Shown in pieces: positions 1 through 7,750 of a DNA stretch of 64,000 nt. The DNA is from Chelativorans xinjiangensis (GTDB taxonomy: Bacteria; Pseudomonadota; Alphaproteobacteria; Rhizobiales; Rhizobiaceae): positions 1-64,000 of the forward strand of contig NZ_WQNH01000015.1 of assembly GCF_009812055.1 (NCBI RefSeq), written 5' to 3'. The notes under the pieces are model-generated. The model was given only the letters and a program-made list of their open reading frames with translations. It was not told the DNA's origin and did no database searches. A program made the translations under genes and the position numbers. Within the stretch, counting starts at the first letter, position 1. Every line of letters begins with the position of its first letter.

Positions 1-416
1 TGAAAGGCTCATCGGCGGCTGCGCCACCCTGAGCCAGACACCCCGGAAATTCCCGCCCGGGGCGATCCAAAGTCGGGAAGCACCTCACTACGGCTCAATA
101 GCCTACTTCAGGGAGGACCACTTTCCAGGGGGCAGGCCATTTTAGCTGGAGTTGGTTGCGGGGGCCCGCAGCCAACGATTCTTGCGCTTGGTAGAAAGCG
201 AGATTCCAGGACTGGCGGCGTAATGGAAACAGAAATGGATCTGCGTTTCGTTCGGGCCATCACTGATGAATCGCAAGAACGCAGGCCAAAACTTACCATG
301 ATGCTACGCATGGTCATCAGCCGACAATCGCTCGACGCATGACTTCCGTCGTCAGAACAAACAAGCCGTGGTCGACGGTGTAGCCCTGGCCAGCCGTCTA
401 TAGACCCCATGTCAAG
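1..416. other. No supportable gene
   Basis: I see no convincing gene here. The longest reading frame is on the minus strand (108-410) and has a composition rich in Ser, Arg and Cys with no ribosome binding site and no recognisable domain. The stretch lies upstream of an IS-scarred segment and may be degenerate mobile DNA, but I could not name a family. Confidence 0.4.
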
Positions 417-1139
417 TTACCGCTGCCTGTCCTCCTTCCGCCAGCCTTCGTCCTCGAAAGACAGCGACAGCGTCTCCTGCAATTTGCCGAGTGTGCCATC
501 TTTGCGAAAGCGAATCCCCTGAATGACAAACGTAACATGCCCGTCGCTGGCATAGAGCGAAGTTCCGGTTACCGAAAGCCGCAACAGTCGGCTACGGCTC
601 TGCGACGTAACGATGTCTCCCGGCCCGATTTCGAGGATCGATCGGGCCAAGGCGGATCGCTCGGCCTCTAGCTCCACCTCCCAGCGTTCCAGCTCATCTT
701 CAAGATGCCGCCAAGCCTCTCGCGCGGCCTGGAACGGTCTCTTATTTCCAAACAGGATCCGATCTGCCAATGCCAGCGTTTCGCCAGGCACCTCCCGCTC
801 CATTGTGTAGGCGGCATGGCTCATCATCTCATGAACTCTCTCGGCTTCCAGAAGTGCAAGCAGGCGCTCGCGATAGGGCTTAACTTTTGCAGTGGAAACC
901 ACCGGCGAAAGAGTTGCCTCTCGTACCGGAATGAAATCAATCGGCATGACCGCACCGAGGTTGATCCGACCAGTCACGAAACGTTCCGGCGGATCGTCCT
1001 CACGCCATGCCTTGCGGCTCCATTCGACCCAGATCTCGCTTGTCGAGACGCAGAGCCAGCTGTCCAGGAATATCCAAGTAGCCCAAGACAGTATTCGTTT
1101 GTGCGAAACACGGCTTTCGGATTCGATGAAATGTGACAT
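417..1139 (-). CDS. Hypothetical protein, helical middle and beta-rich C-terminus
   Basis: A 240-residue protein that I do not recognise. Residues from about 60 onward look like real protein: a charged helical segment (Glu/Arg-rich, around residues 120-165, probable coiled coil) is followed by a segment of alternating hydrophobic residues suggesting a small beta domain. The first ~50 residues are less protein-like (many Ser, Trp, Cys), so the true start may be further in than the ATG at 1139. It has no operon partner and the next feature is an insertion sequence. It could be a plasmid- or island-borne gene. The reading frame is likely coding, and the function is unknown. Confidence 0.45.
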   Translation of the reverse strand: MSHFIESESRVSHKRILSWATWIFLDSWLCVSTSEIWVEWSRKAWREDDPPERFVTGRINLGAVMPIDFIPVREATLSPVVSTAKVKPYRERLLALLEAERVHEMMSHAAYTMEREVPGETLALADRILFGNKRPFQAAREAWRHLEDELERWEVELEAERSALARSILEIGPGDIVTSQSRSRLLRLSVTGTSLYASDGHVTFVIQGIRFRKDGTLGKLQETLSLSFEDEGWRKEDRQR

Positions 1140-1472
1140 ACAGCCAATAGAGCTGTAGAGGCATGACACTTCCGCTGAGTTCAGCCTAAGCAAATTGTAC
1201 GTCCCCCGGTGCAACAGCGAAATCGAGCGGCCTGGACCAGCGCCTCCGGTACGGGATTCGATGGAAGAGCGTCCGTGGCTCAAACCGAAGCGAGCGGCTT
1301 CAGGCGCACGATCGGAGCCGATAGCGAAGGCTCGGTTGGTGTGTGGAAAGGTGGTAGCGCTCCTCCGCTACCAAAATTCTTCAAGGAAATCATACAGTTG
1401 CGCGGATCTTATCCTTAGCTCCATCAAACGCAGGTTGCCTCGGGTTGCATTTTGAGAGATGGACCCGCTTGT
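1140..1472. other. Intergenic, only a hairpin repeat recognised
   Basis: No gene is supportable between the hypothetical gene and the insertion sequence. The only structure I see is the 21-base hairpin repeat at 1353-1373. Confidence 0.4.
1353..1373. repeat. Hairpin repeat GGTAGCG-N6-CGCTACC, copy 1
   Basis: A 21-base sequence with 7-base complementary arms (GGTAGCG / CGCTACC) around a CTCCTC loop, followed by A. The identical 21 bases occur again at 12024-12044, and the two arms occur fused back to back at 12164-12177. It is noncoding at every site. It may be a REP-like element or the end of a small mobile element. Confidence 0.6.
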
Positions 1473-1515
1473 TGAGACCGTTTGGTGGCCTGGCTAAGGT
1501 GGATCGGGGTTGTTT

Positions 1516-2352
1516 CTATGCCGCCAATTGCTCCGTCATTTCGGTAGTAGCATGGACCTCGTCGGGTGTCCTGCCGCCGAAGGCTGAGTGCGGACGTCGC
1601 CGATTGTAATAGTCCATCCAGGAGCCGATGCCGCTGCGCGCCTCGCTGCCTGTCTCGAAGGCGTTGAGGAAGACGCACTCATATTTGAGGCTGCGCCACA
1701 GCCGTTCGATGAAGACGTTGTCCATCCAGCGGCCGCGCCCGTCCATGGAGATGCGGATGCCGGCGTCCTTCAGCCTCGACGTGAAGGCGAAGCTCGTGAA
1801 CTGGCTCCCCTGATCGGTGTTGAAGATGTCGGGCCTGCCGTGGCGGGCGATCGCCTCTTCGAGCGCGGCGACACAGAAGTCGGCGTCCATCGTGTTCGAC
1901 AGCCGCCAGGCCAGCACCTTGCGGCTGAACCAGTCCATGATGGCCACGAGGTAGAGGAAGCCGCCTCGCATGGGAATGTAGGTCACGTCGGCGCACCAGA
2001 CCTGATCCGGCCGCTCGATCGCCAGATGCCGCAGCAGGTAGGGATAGATGCGGTGCTGCGGATGCGGCTCGCTGGTCTTCGGAGCCTGGTAGATCGGCGA
2101 CAGACCGATCTTGCGCATCAGCCGCCGGACCCGCTTGCGGCCCACGCACCAGCCTTGGCGGCGCAGATGCCGTGCCATCTGGCGCGACCCATACCAGGGC
2201 ATTTCCATAAAAGCCTCGTCGATGACGCGCATCAGCTCGAGGTTCTCGGGCGTCTCGCCGGCCGGCTGCCGGTAGAACGACGCCCGCGCGATCGAGACCA
2301 GTTCGCACTGGCGGCGGATCGAGAGCCGCTCGTGATCGGGGTCGATCATCAT
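1516..2352 (-). CDS. IS3-family transposase OrfB (DDE integrase domain)
   Basis: A 278-residue catalytic transposase subunit. It has an N-terminal HTH_21-type region (residues ~40-90) and then an rve integrase core with the DDE triad visible as CADVTY, NTDQGSQF and the FIERLWRSLKYE block. The length is full for the family and I see no internal stop. It can be made as an OrfAB fusion: a T6 run on the coding strand at 2397-2392, inside the 3' end of orfA, lets a -1 shift enter this frame, which stays open up to the ATG at 2352. A GGAGGAGA sequence directly before the ATG could also give separate OrfB. The element could still be active. Confidence 0.93.
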   Translation of the reverse strand: MMIDPDHERLSIRRQCELVSIARASFYRQPAGETPENLELMRVIDEAFMEMPWYGSRQMARHLRRQGWCVGRKRVRRLMRKIGLSPIYQAPKTSEPHPQHRIYPYLLRHLAIERPDQVWCADVTYIPMRGGFLYLVAIMDWFSRKVLAWRLSNTMDADFCVAALEEAIARHGRPDIFNTDQGSQFTSFAFTSRLKDAGIRISMDGRGRWMDNVFIERLWRSLKYECVFLNAFETGSEARSGIGSWMDYYNRRRPHSAFGGRTPDEVHATTEMTEQLAA

Positions 2353-2369
2353 TCTCCTCCGATCCAGGC

Positions 2370-2651
2370 TCAGCGATCGAAGGCCTTGGCCAAAAAATCG
2401 CGCTCTACGACGAGCTGGCCGATCTTGGCGTGCAGCTTCATCACCTCGGCCTCCCGGCTCACCTGCGCATCAGAGGCCTTGTCGTCGAACGCCTTGGCCA
2501 GATTCTCGATGGCCTGCCGTTTCCACTGCGTGATCTGGTTCGGGTGAAGCTGGTGCTTCGTCGCCAGTTCCGAAATCGTCCGCTCGCCGCGGATCGCCTC
2601 AAGCGCAACCTTGGCCTTGAACTCGGCCGAAAACCGTCTGCGTGTCTTCAT
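2370..2651 (-). CDS. IS3-family transposase OrfA (HTH)
   Basis: A 93-residue DNA-binding subunit with the transposase_8 helix-turn-helix (starting KTRRRFSAEFKAKVALEAI) followed by a leucine-zipper-like helix ending in LVVERDFLAKAF. It binds the element's terminal repeats and, by -1 frameshifting at the T6 run near its 3' end, supplies the N-terminus of the OrfAB transposase. The stop at 2372-2370 lies 17 bases before the OrfB ATG. It looks intact. Confidence 0.92.
   Translation of the reverse strand: MKTRRRFSAEFKAKVALEAIRGERTISELATKHQLHPNQITQWKRQAIENLAKAFDDKASDAQVSREAEVMKLHAKIGQLVVERDFLAKAFDR
2392..2397 (-). promoter_or_regulatory. Probable -1 programmed frameshift site (T6)
   Basis: Six T residues on the coding strand near the end of orfA. 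From here the -1 frame reads without a stop through the orfA stop codon and into orfB, as expected for IS3-family OrfAB production. Confidence 0.65.
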
Positions 2652-2699
2652 GCTGGATCGTCCTTCTCATCGGTCGATCCACCTTAAGCCCCTGTCTCA

Positions 2700-2999
2700 A
2701 AAATCGGCACCACCTCTGTCGTGCCCTATGCCCGCGAGGCGATCAACCTGACACGACTCGCCAAGGAAGAGGAGCGGGCCTGCATCGTCGTCTCGGACGA
2801 GTATTGCCACTGGAGCCGCGGCATCGCCGATGCGGTGATCTACGCGCCGTCTCGGACCGGCCTGTTCCTCGAATCGACCGTCGGCATTTCACTGGCGCTG
2901 AGCCTGCTCGTCGATTCCGCAGCTGCCGCCCATCCCGAAGAATCGCGCGAACGGCTGCTGCAGTGGAAAGCTCACGCCAAGCGGCTGAGACTCTTCTGA
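2700..2999 (+). pseudogene. RpiR-family regulator, C-terminal SIS-domain fragment
   Basis: About 100 residues that read as the second half of a MurR/RpiR-type SIS (sugar isomerase) domain, with GTTSVVPYAREAI, then CIVVSDEY, FLESTVGISLALSLLVDSAA and the usual final helix. The frame is open right up to the IS edge at 2699/2700 with no start codon or ribosome site, and the N-terminal HTH and half of the SIS domain are missing. I saw no matching piece on the other side of the IS, so the 5' half was probably deleted. RpiR proteins sense sugar phosphates; this one may once have controlled the adjacent kinase/BtpA/TenA genes, an inference from position only. Confidence 0.8.
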
Positions 3000-3032
3000 A
3001 GGACGCCATTGCGCCGCTCGGCGTGCTGCGTC

Positions 3033-3418
3033 TCATGTCACCAGGCGCAGATAGCGTATCGGGCAACCTCTCGATCGCCGATGCAGGGGCTGCCAGGCCT
3101 CCGTGAGCAGTGCGGCAATGACGATCCTTCCAGTTCCCGGCGGCGCAGGATGGTCACGTCGCACTGCTCGGCCCCCTGCCCCGCCGCACTCTCCCCGGCG
3201 TCCGCCAACCGATCGCAAAGCGCCTCCAGTTGACGATGCGCCGCCTTGAGCTGCCGATCGACCAGCTCGAGCCAGACGATTACCGGGCGGGTGTACGCCG
3301 TGGCTGCCGCCACGGTTCCAGCACCCGCAGCTAGGAGTTTCTGTCGCAGGATCTCAAGCACCGCCGCGGCGTCCAGTCGGCGGATCCGGTGCGAGCGCAG
3401 CAGACGCTCGACCAGCCT
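3033..3418 (-). pseudogene. IS110-family transposase remnant, frameshifted
   Basis: The minus strand reads a helical segment (RLVERLLRSHRIRRLD... through QCDVTILR) typical of the linker between the DEDD and transposase_20 parts of IS110-family transposases. The continuation (PGTGRIVIAALLTEAW, the transposase_20 helix-hairpin-helix start) is in another frame, so there is a frameshift near 3130. Both the N-terminal catalytic domain and most of the C-terminus are absent. The fragment abuts the tenA-like stop codon. It is a dead remnant and a further sign that 1-3420 is a recombination scar. Confidence 0.7.
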
Positions 3419-3426
3419 GCATGAAG

Positions 3427-4083
3427 TCAGTCATTCCTCCCATAGGGGGCATCGTGAAAGGCGATCTCCAGCCGCTGCACCTCGCCGAAGACCAGGCTCA
3501 ACCTGGATCGTTCAGACGCGGAAAGCACGTGACCCGCCTCGTCCAGCTGCGCTTTGAGCCAAAGCGCCTGCGCAGCAAACGCCTCGTCCGCATGCATGGC
3601 GACCCATTCCTTGAGGAGCGAATCCGATATCGCTGTCGCGGCGGCGCGTTTCGACCATGTCCAGTACATCCACTCGGCTGCGAACATCGCAGCGAGGATG
3701 TCGAGAAAATCGCCCAGCCGGGCAATATCGAGCATGCCCGTGCGAAAGGCACGCACCTCTGGTGGGTCAAGGGCATAGGTTGAAGGATCGATATCGCGCG
3801 CGGCGAAGGTCCGCTCGAAATAAGCGATTTGCTGGTTTGCCAGCGCATCCAGAACACCGATCAGCCAACGCTTCTGCGACATGGTCTCCGCCTTCGCCGC
3901 CGCATAAGCGAAAATCGAGATGGCCGTCTCCACGAATGCGCCCTCGTAAACGAGGTAGCGCTCGAAGACCCGCGCATCGAGGCGATCTTGCTCGATATCC
4001 CGCACGAAGCGGTGGTTGACCATCGCCTCGAACACAGCAGCGTTCTCGCGGAGCATCTGTTCGCTGAGCGTTTCGGCAGCCAC
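3427..4083 (-). CDS. TenA/THI-4 family protein
   Basis: A 218-residue all-helical protein of the TenA (thiaminase II) family. Characterised members hydrolyse thiamin breakdown products such as aminopyrimidines, but many relatives have other or unknown roles. Visible family features are the opening helix with FEAMVNHRFVRDIEQDRL, the FERYLVYEGAFVETAISIFAYA helix pair and the C-terminal WVAMHADEAFAAQALWLKAQLD segment. It starts 3 bases after the stop of the BtpA-family gene (4087) and is surely co-transcribed with it. The company of a BtpA barrel and a PfkB kinase rather than thiamin genes suggests that the substrate is not thiamin-related; that is inference. Confidence 0.85.
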   Translation of the reverse strand: MAAETLSEQMLRENAAVFEAMVNHRFVRDIEQDRLDARVFERYLVYEGAFVETAISIFAYAAAKAETMSQKRWLIGVLDALANQQIAYFERTFAARDIDPSTYALDPPEVRAFRTGMLDIARLGDFLDILAAMFAAEWMYWTWSKRAAATAISDSLLKEWVAMHADEAFAAQALWLKAQLDEAGHVLSASERSRLSLVFGEVQRLEIAFHDAPYGRND

Positions 4084-4086
4084 GCG

Positions 4087-4929
4087 TCAGGCCTCCAGCG
4101 CGGGCTCGGCCGCCGCGCGGAAAGCGCGCACCCGCTTGACATCCACCGGGTTCCACCAGACGCCACCCTCCTTGAGAGAAGAGGCAACGATGACGCCGCT
4201 CGTGCGCTCGAGGATCTCGGCAATGTTGTCCCTGGTCACGCCCGAACCGACCAGCACCGGCAAATCCGTGGCCGAACCGATCTCCTCGATTTCCTCGATG
4301 GTGGCCGTGTTCCCGGTCCGCTGACCAGTAGCGATGACGGCATCCGCATCGAAAAAGGCGAGATCGCGTGTCAGTTCCGTGATCGAGCGGTCGGCAACGA
4401 TGGCGTGGCTGCCATGCTTGACGTGGCTGTCAGCGAACACCTTGACGTGCTCGGCCCGCAGGAGCGAGCGATAGCGCATCGCCTCTGCCGCGCGGCCTTC
4501 CATGAACCCTTCATTGGCGACATAGGCATTGGCCCACTGGTTTACCCGGATGAACTTGGCGCTGCCCGCCATGGCGATTGCAAAGGCCGGGATCGGGGCA
4601 TTGGCCAGGACATTCACACCGAGCGGCACGCTGAAAGCGCGATTGATTCGATCTGTCACGACGGACATGAAGGCCGCTGTTTCATGCCCGATATCCTCCG
4701 GTTTCGAGAACGGGATATCGCCATGGTTCTCGATCACCAGGCCATGCATGCCGCCTTCGACCAGCGCCTCCGCATCTCGCATGCAGGCATCATAGATCGC
4801 GTCGGTGCCGCCGCCGGCATAGCGGGGCGCACCGGGAAAGGCAGGGCAATGGATCATCCCGATCAGAACCTTGCCAGTCCCGAATATGTCTCTTATGGCG
4901 TTTGAGGACGTATTCGCTATCTGAGTCAT
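4087..4929 (-). CDS. BtpA/SgcQ-family TIM-barrel protein
   Basis: A 280-residue protein of the BtpA family, with the N-terminal LIGMIHCPAFPGAPRY signature, GGMHGLVIENHGDIPF, a VNVLANAPIPAFAIA strand-loop and the C-terminal LPVLVGSGVTRDNI phosphate-binding-like loop of a TIM barrel. The name comes from a cyanobacterial photosystem I factor, but bacterial homologues such as SgcQ sit in sugar operons, so an enzymatic role in sugar-phosphate metabolism is more likely here. The start at 4929 is supported by AGGGTG just upstream; longer frames upstream would overlap the divergent kinase. Gene order is BtpA then TenA, with 3 bases between them. Confidence 0.88.
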   Translation of the reverse strand: MTQIANTSSNAIRDIFGTGKVLIGMIHCPAFPGAPRYAGGGTDAIYDACMRDAEALVEGGMHGLVIENHGDIPFSKPEDIGHETAAFMSVVTDRINRAFSVPLGVNVLANAPIPAFAIAMAGSAKFIRVNQWANAYVANEGFMEGRAAEAMRYRSLLRAEHVKVFADSHVKHGSHAIVADRSITELTRDLAFFDADAVIATGQRTGNTATIEEIEEIGSATDLPVLVGSGVTRDNIAEILERTSGVIVASSLKEGGVWWNPVDVKRVRAFRAAAEPALEA

Positions 4930-4954
4930 TGTGTCACCCTTTTGAAAGCAGGTT

Positions 4955-5854
4955 ATGCAGGCGTTTGTGATTGGCAATGTCACCGTCGACGAAACCATCG
5001 CCATCGACGACTGGCCGCAGCCTGGCGCTTCGATCCTCGGCGCGCAGACGGGGCGGGGCCTGGGCGGCAAAGGCTGCAACCAGGCGATCGTCATGGCGCG
5101 CTGCGGCGTGCCGACAACGCTCGTGGCGGCCATCGGAGATGATTTCCGCGCCGCCACGATCCGCGAGCAGCTCAGCTACGAGCCCGTTGCCTGCCATCTG
5201 ATCCAGCTCGACAGCCATGCCAGCGACCTCTCGACGATCCTCACCACGCCGGACGGGGAGAACGCTATCGTCACCACCACCGACTGCGCCAGCCATTTGA
5301 GTCCCGCCGAGGTGCACGCCGGGCTGAACGAGGCCGCCACCGGGGATCTTGCGATCCTGCAGGGCAATCTCAACGAAGAGACCACGACGGCCACGCTCTG
5401 GGCAGCGCGCGAAAAGGGCATGACGGCGGCCTTCAATCCGTCGCCGCTCAGGTCCTATTTCGGCGGGCTGTGGCCGCTCATCGACATCGCCTTCCTCAAC
5501 CAGGGCGAAGCACGGACACTGACCGGCATCGATGATGCCGAGGCCGCCAGGCGGCTGATCGCCCAAGGCGTGCGCAGCGTCGTGGTAACGCTTGGCGCGA
5601 ATGGCGCGCTTCTGGTGGATGCGGAAAGCGCTCTGCATGTGCCGGGCATGGAATGCGACGTGGTGGATACGACCGGGGCCGGTGACACGTTCATGGCCGT
5701 GGCGCTTGCTTCGGCCGTCCTGCGCGCAACGACGCTCGACCGGCGCGCGATCAGCGACGCCGGCAAGGCCGCGGCAATCACCGTCGGCCGCCGCGGCACG
5801 CATTCGGCGTTTCCCTCCGCCGGCGAGTTGCGAGCCATCCTCGCCGCCGGCTGA
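4955..5854 (+). CDS. PfkB-family carbohydrate kinase
   Basis: A 299-residue ribokinase-fold enzyme that transfers ATP phosphate to a sugar or sugar-like hydroxyl. Both PfkB signatures are present: the N-terminal glycine loop GRGLGGKGCNQAIVMAR (residues ~34-50) and, near residue 230, DTTGAGDTF, whose Asp is the catalytic base and whose GAGD forms the anion hole. It is divergent from the BtpA gene with only 25 bases between the two start codons, so each promoter must lie inside the other's 5' region. It converges with the LacI-controlled operon, ending 20 bases from the amidotransferase-like gene. The substrate is unknown; a furanose or its lactone from the neighbouring transporter is a reasonable guess. 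Confidence 0.9.
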   Translation: MQAFVIGNVTVDETIAIDDWPQPGASILGAQTGRGLGGKGCNQAIVMARCGVPTTLVAAIGDDFRAATIREQLSYEPVACHLIQLDSHASDLSTILTTPDGENAIVTTTDCASHLSPAEVHAGLNEAATGDLAILQGNLNEETTTATLWAAREKGMTAAFNPSPLRSYFGGLWPLIDIAFLNQGEARTLTGIDDAEAARRLIAQGVRSVVVTLGANGALLVDAESALHVPGMECDVVDTTGAGDTFMAVALASAVLRATTLDRRAISDAGKAAAITVGRRGTHSAFPSAGELRAILAAG

Positions 5855-5855
5855 G

Positions 5856-5869
5856 GCCGGTCGACCGGC
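5856..5869. other. 14-bp palindrome between convergent genes
   Basis: A perfect self-complementary GCCGGTC/GACCGGC sequence in the 20-base gap between the convergent kinase and amidotransferase-like genes. It could act as a bidirectional transcription-stop hairpin but has no T run. Confidence 0.35.
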
Positions 5870-5874
5870 GCTCA

Positions 5875-6651
5875 TTAGCGCCCGGCCGTTTCCGTGAGCC
5901 AGCCCAGGATATTCTTCCAGAGAATGCCGTAGCCTTTCCATTCGCAGAAGGCGGGCGATAGCCAGTGCGGGCCGATGTCGGAGGTCCAGACCGCAGAGCG
6001 CCCCTTGCCGTAGCGGCCGGTGACGAGCAGCGGATGCCCGCCCTGGTCCTCCGGCAGCCGCGCGACAAGCTCGACATCGTCGCGGTCACGCAGTTCCACT
6101 TCGTTGACGCCGAGCAGCACCGGCCACTCGCCCTCCAGGCCCGCAATGGTAGCGTGATTGGAAAGCACGATGTCGGGAACCGTTCCTTCGGGGATTTCCA
6201 AGCGGTCGTCATAGGGAAGACAGGTCACCGGCAGCACATCCTCGACCGGCGTGCGCCGCCAGCGTGCCTTGCCGTCGATGCCCTGGAACGAGAAGTAGCC
6301 GCCCATCATCAACAGGCTGCCGCCCTTTTCGACCCAGCTGCGGATGAGCTTCAGACGGTTCGGAACCGTGCGTGAGTGAAGCCAGACGGCCGGCGGCAGG
6401 AGGAGCGAATTGGCGCCGATGTCCGACAGGATGATGGCGTCGTAGGCGTCGAGGCCACTCATCTCGAATGGGAATTTCTCTACCGCCTCGTGCGCCGGCA
6501 TGTAGGTAAGCTCATATTCGCTGCCTTCCAGCGCCTTCACCAGCGGTTCGGCGCCCAGGTGAAAGGTCACGCTTCCGAACTGGTCGAAGCCCTTGAAATG
6601 GGTCGCCGAGCTGAACCAGCTTTCGCCCACGAGAAGCACTTTTTTCGTCAT
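5875..6651 (-). CDS. Glutamine amidotransferase-like (class-I GATase fold) protein
   Basis: A 258-residue cytoplasmic protein of the GATase1_like family (PF07090, formerly DUF1355). It opens with KKVLLVGESWFSSATHFKG and has FDAYDAIILSDIG-type strands and a LLMMGGYFSFQG turn where class-I amidotransferases carry a nucleophile elbow. The usual Cys is replaced (GGYFSF), so glutaminase activity is doubtful, and a ThuA-like sugar-related role is possible. It is the last gene of the LacI-led operon, 34 bases after the phosphotriesterase-family gene. I chose the ATG at 6651 because an earlier ATG at 6705 overlaps the preceding gene and adds a non-conserved tail. Confidence 0.8.
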   Translation of the reverse strand: MTKKVLLVGESWFSSATHFKGFDQFGSVTFHLGAEPLVKALEGSEYELTYMPAHEAVEKFPFEMSGLDAYDAIILSDIGANSLLLPPAVWLHSRTVPNRLKLIRSWVEKGGSLLMMGGYFSFQGIDGKARWRRTPVEDVLPVTCLPYDDRLEIPEGTVPDIVLSNHATIAGLEGEWPVLLGVNEVELRDRDDVELVARLPEDQGGHPLLVTGRYGKGRSAVWTSDIGPHWLSPAFCEWKGYGILWKNILGWLTETAGR

Positions 6652-6685
6652 CGCATTTTCTCTTTTTCCCAGAAATGGGCCAGCC

Positions 6686-7750
6686 TCAGCCGGCGTGAAA
6701 GACACGCATCGGATTGCCGCGCATCAGTGTTTCCAATGCCGCCCCGTCGACGCCATGGCGTATGAGCCGCGGCAGGAAATGGCGCAGCACGAAGGCGTAG
6801 CCATTGCCGCCGTAGCGGGTCAGCATCATTTTCAGGAACACGTCATGCGACAGCAGGATGCGGTCGAGATGTCCCGCCTCGATCAGCCGGACGATGGCGC
6901 GCGCCACCTCCTCATCGCTCGGGCACTGCACCTGCTGATCCGCATAGAAGAAATCCATGCCGATCATGTCGTACTCGATGAAGGCGCCGCGCGCCGCCAA
7001 TTCGCTCTGATAGGCGAAGTCGTCGTGCGAGGGGTTCATGTGGCAAAGCACCGTGTGGCGCAGATCCGCGCCCTCCTCCGCGGCGATATCGAGCACCTTG
7101 TGGCCAAGCCGGAACCAGCCTGGCAGATGCACCATCAGCGGCAGGCCGGTGCGCACTTGAGCCCGCGCGGCACCGCGCAGGGACTTCTCCTCGTCGCCGG
7201 TGAAATCGGACGAAACGCCGATCTCGCCGATCAGACCGATGCGCGCGCCGGTTCCGTCGACGCCCTCCAGCGCCTCGCCGACGATCTGGTCTGCGATATC
7301 GTCCGCCGACATGCCGGCAACCGCCGGCGGATGCGAGGATTGCAGGTAATAACCCGCCCCCATCACGATCTGGAGGCCGGTCGCCGCCGATATCCGCTGC
7401 AAGGCAAGCGGATCGCGCCCGATGCCGCGGCAGGTGGGGTCGACGACGGTGTGTCCGCCCGCCTTCGCGAACCGATGCAGTTCCTCGATCGCCAGCGCCT
7501 CGTCGTCCAGCGCGATGTTGTGCTTGTTGACGAACGGGTCCTGGCGCAGCTCCGAGAGTATCTCGATGCTGACCGGCTGGTCGGCCAGATAGCGCCGCTC
7601 CGGTTCCTCCGGCTCGTTCCACCAGCACCGGCAGTCGTTCAGGATGTGCTCGTGCATCAGCGTGACGCCGAGCTTTTCAACCGAGATGGCGCCGGCCACG
7701 GTCATCACCTTTCCGGACCCCACATGGGCTTCAGAACGCTCGTCGGTCAT
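6686..7750 (-). CDS. Phosphotriesterase-family (PHP/COG1735) metal-dependent hydrolase
   Basis: A 354-residue amidohydrolase-superfamily TIM barrel. The HxH metal motif is seen as LMHEHI near residue 33. The bridging residue appears to be the Glu of GEIG (as in E. coli Php) rather than the carboxylated Lys of true phosphotriesterase. Later ligands are visible as MVHLPG, CHMNPSHDD and LLSHDVF (final Asp). Characterised members with the bridging Glu include sugar-phosphate lactonases that open phosphorylated furanolactones (Lmo2620-type). With a PfkB kinase next door, a phosphorylated sugar lactone is a plausible substrate. The gene overlaps the permease stop by an ATGA junction (7747-7750). 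Confidence 0.88.
   Translation of the reverse strand: MTDERSEAHVGSGKVMTVAGAISVEKLGVTLMHEHILNDCRCWWNEPEEPERRYLADQPVSIEILSELRQDPFVNKHNIALDDEALAIEELHRFAKAGGHTVVDPTCRGIGRDPLALQRISAATGLQIVMGAGYYLQSSHPPAVAGMSADDIADQIVGEALEGVDGTGARIGLIGEIGVSSDFTGDEEKSLRGAARAQVRTGLPLMVHLPGWFRLGHKVLDIAAEEGADLRHTVLCHMNPSHDDFAYQSELAARGAFIEYDMIGMDFFYADQQVQCPSDEEVARAIVRLIEAGHLDRILLSHDVFLKMMLTRYGGNGYAFVLRHFLPRLIRHGVDGAALETLMRGNPMRVFHAG

Larger units (their letters stand above)
1473..2699 (-). mobile_element. IS3-family insertion sequence
   Basis: A ~1.2-kb element with the two overlapping-phase genes typical of IS3. Both ends begin TGAGAC (1473 on the plus strand, 2699 on the minus strand) and share an inner block, AAGGTGGATCG, giving imperfect terminal inverted repeats; the spacing between the two blocks differs by about 9 bases, so the exact ends are uncertain. 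No target-site duplication is visible: the flanking bases (CTTGT and AAAAT) do not match. Loss of the duplication and the broken rpiR-like gene that starts at the right edge suggest an IS-mediated deletion after insertion. Confidence 0.75.

Noticed and set aside
108-410. 100-residue minus-strand frame
   Set aside because: No ribosome site, Ser/Arg/Cys-rich composition, no recognisable domain.
3829-4905. 358-residue plus-strand frame opposite the BtpA and TenA genes
   Set aside because: Both minus-strand genes match families over their full length; the plus frame matches nothing.
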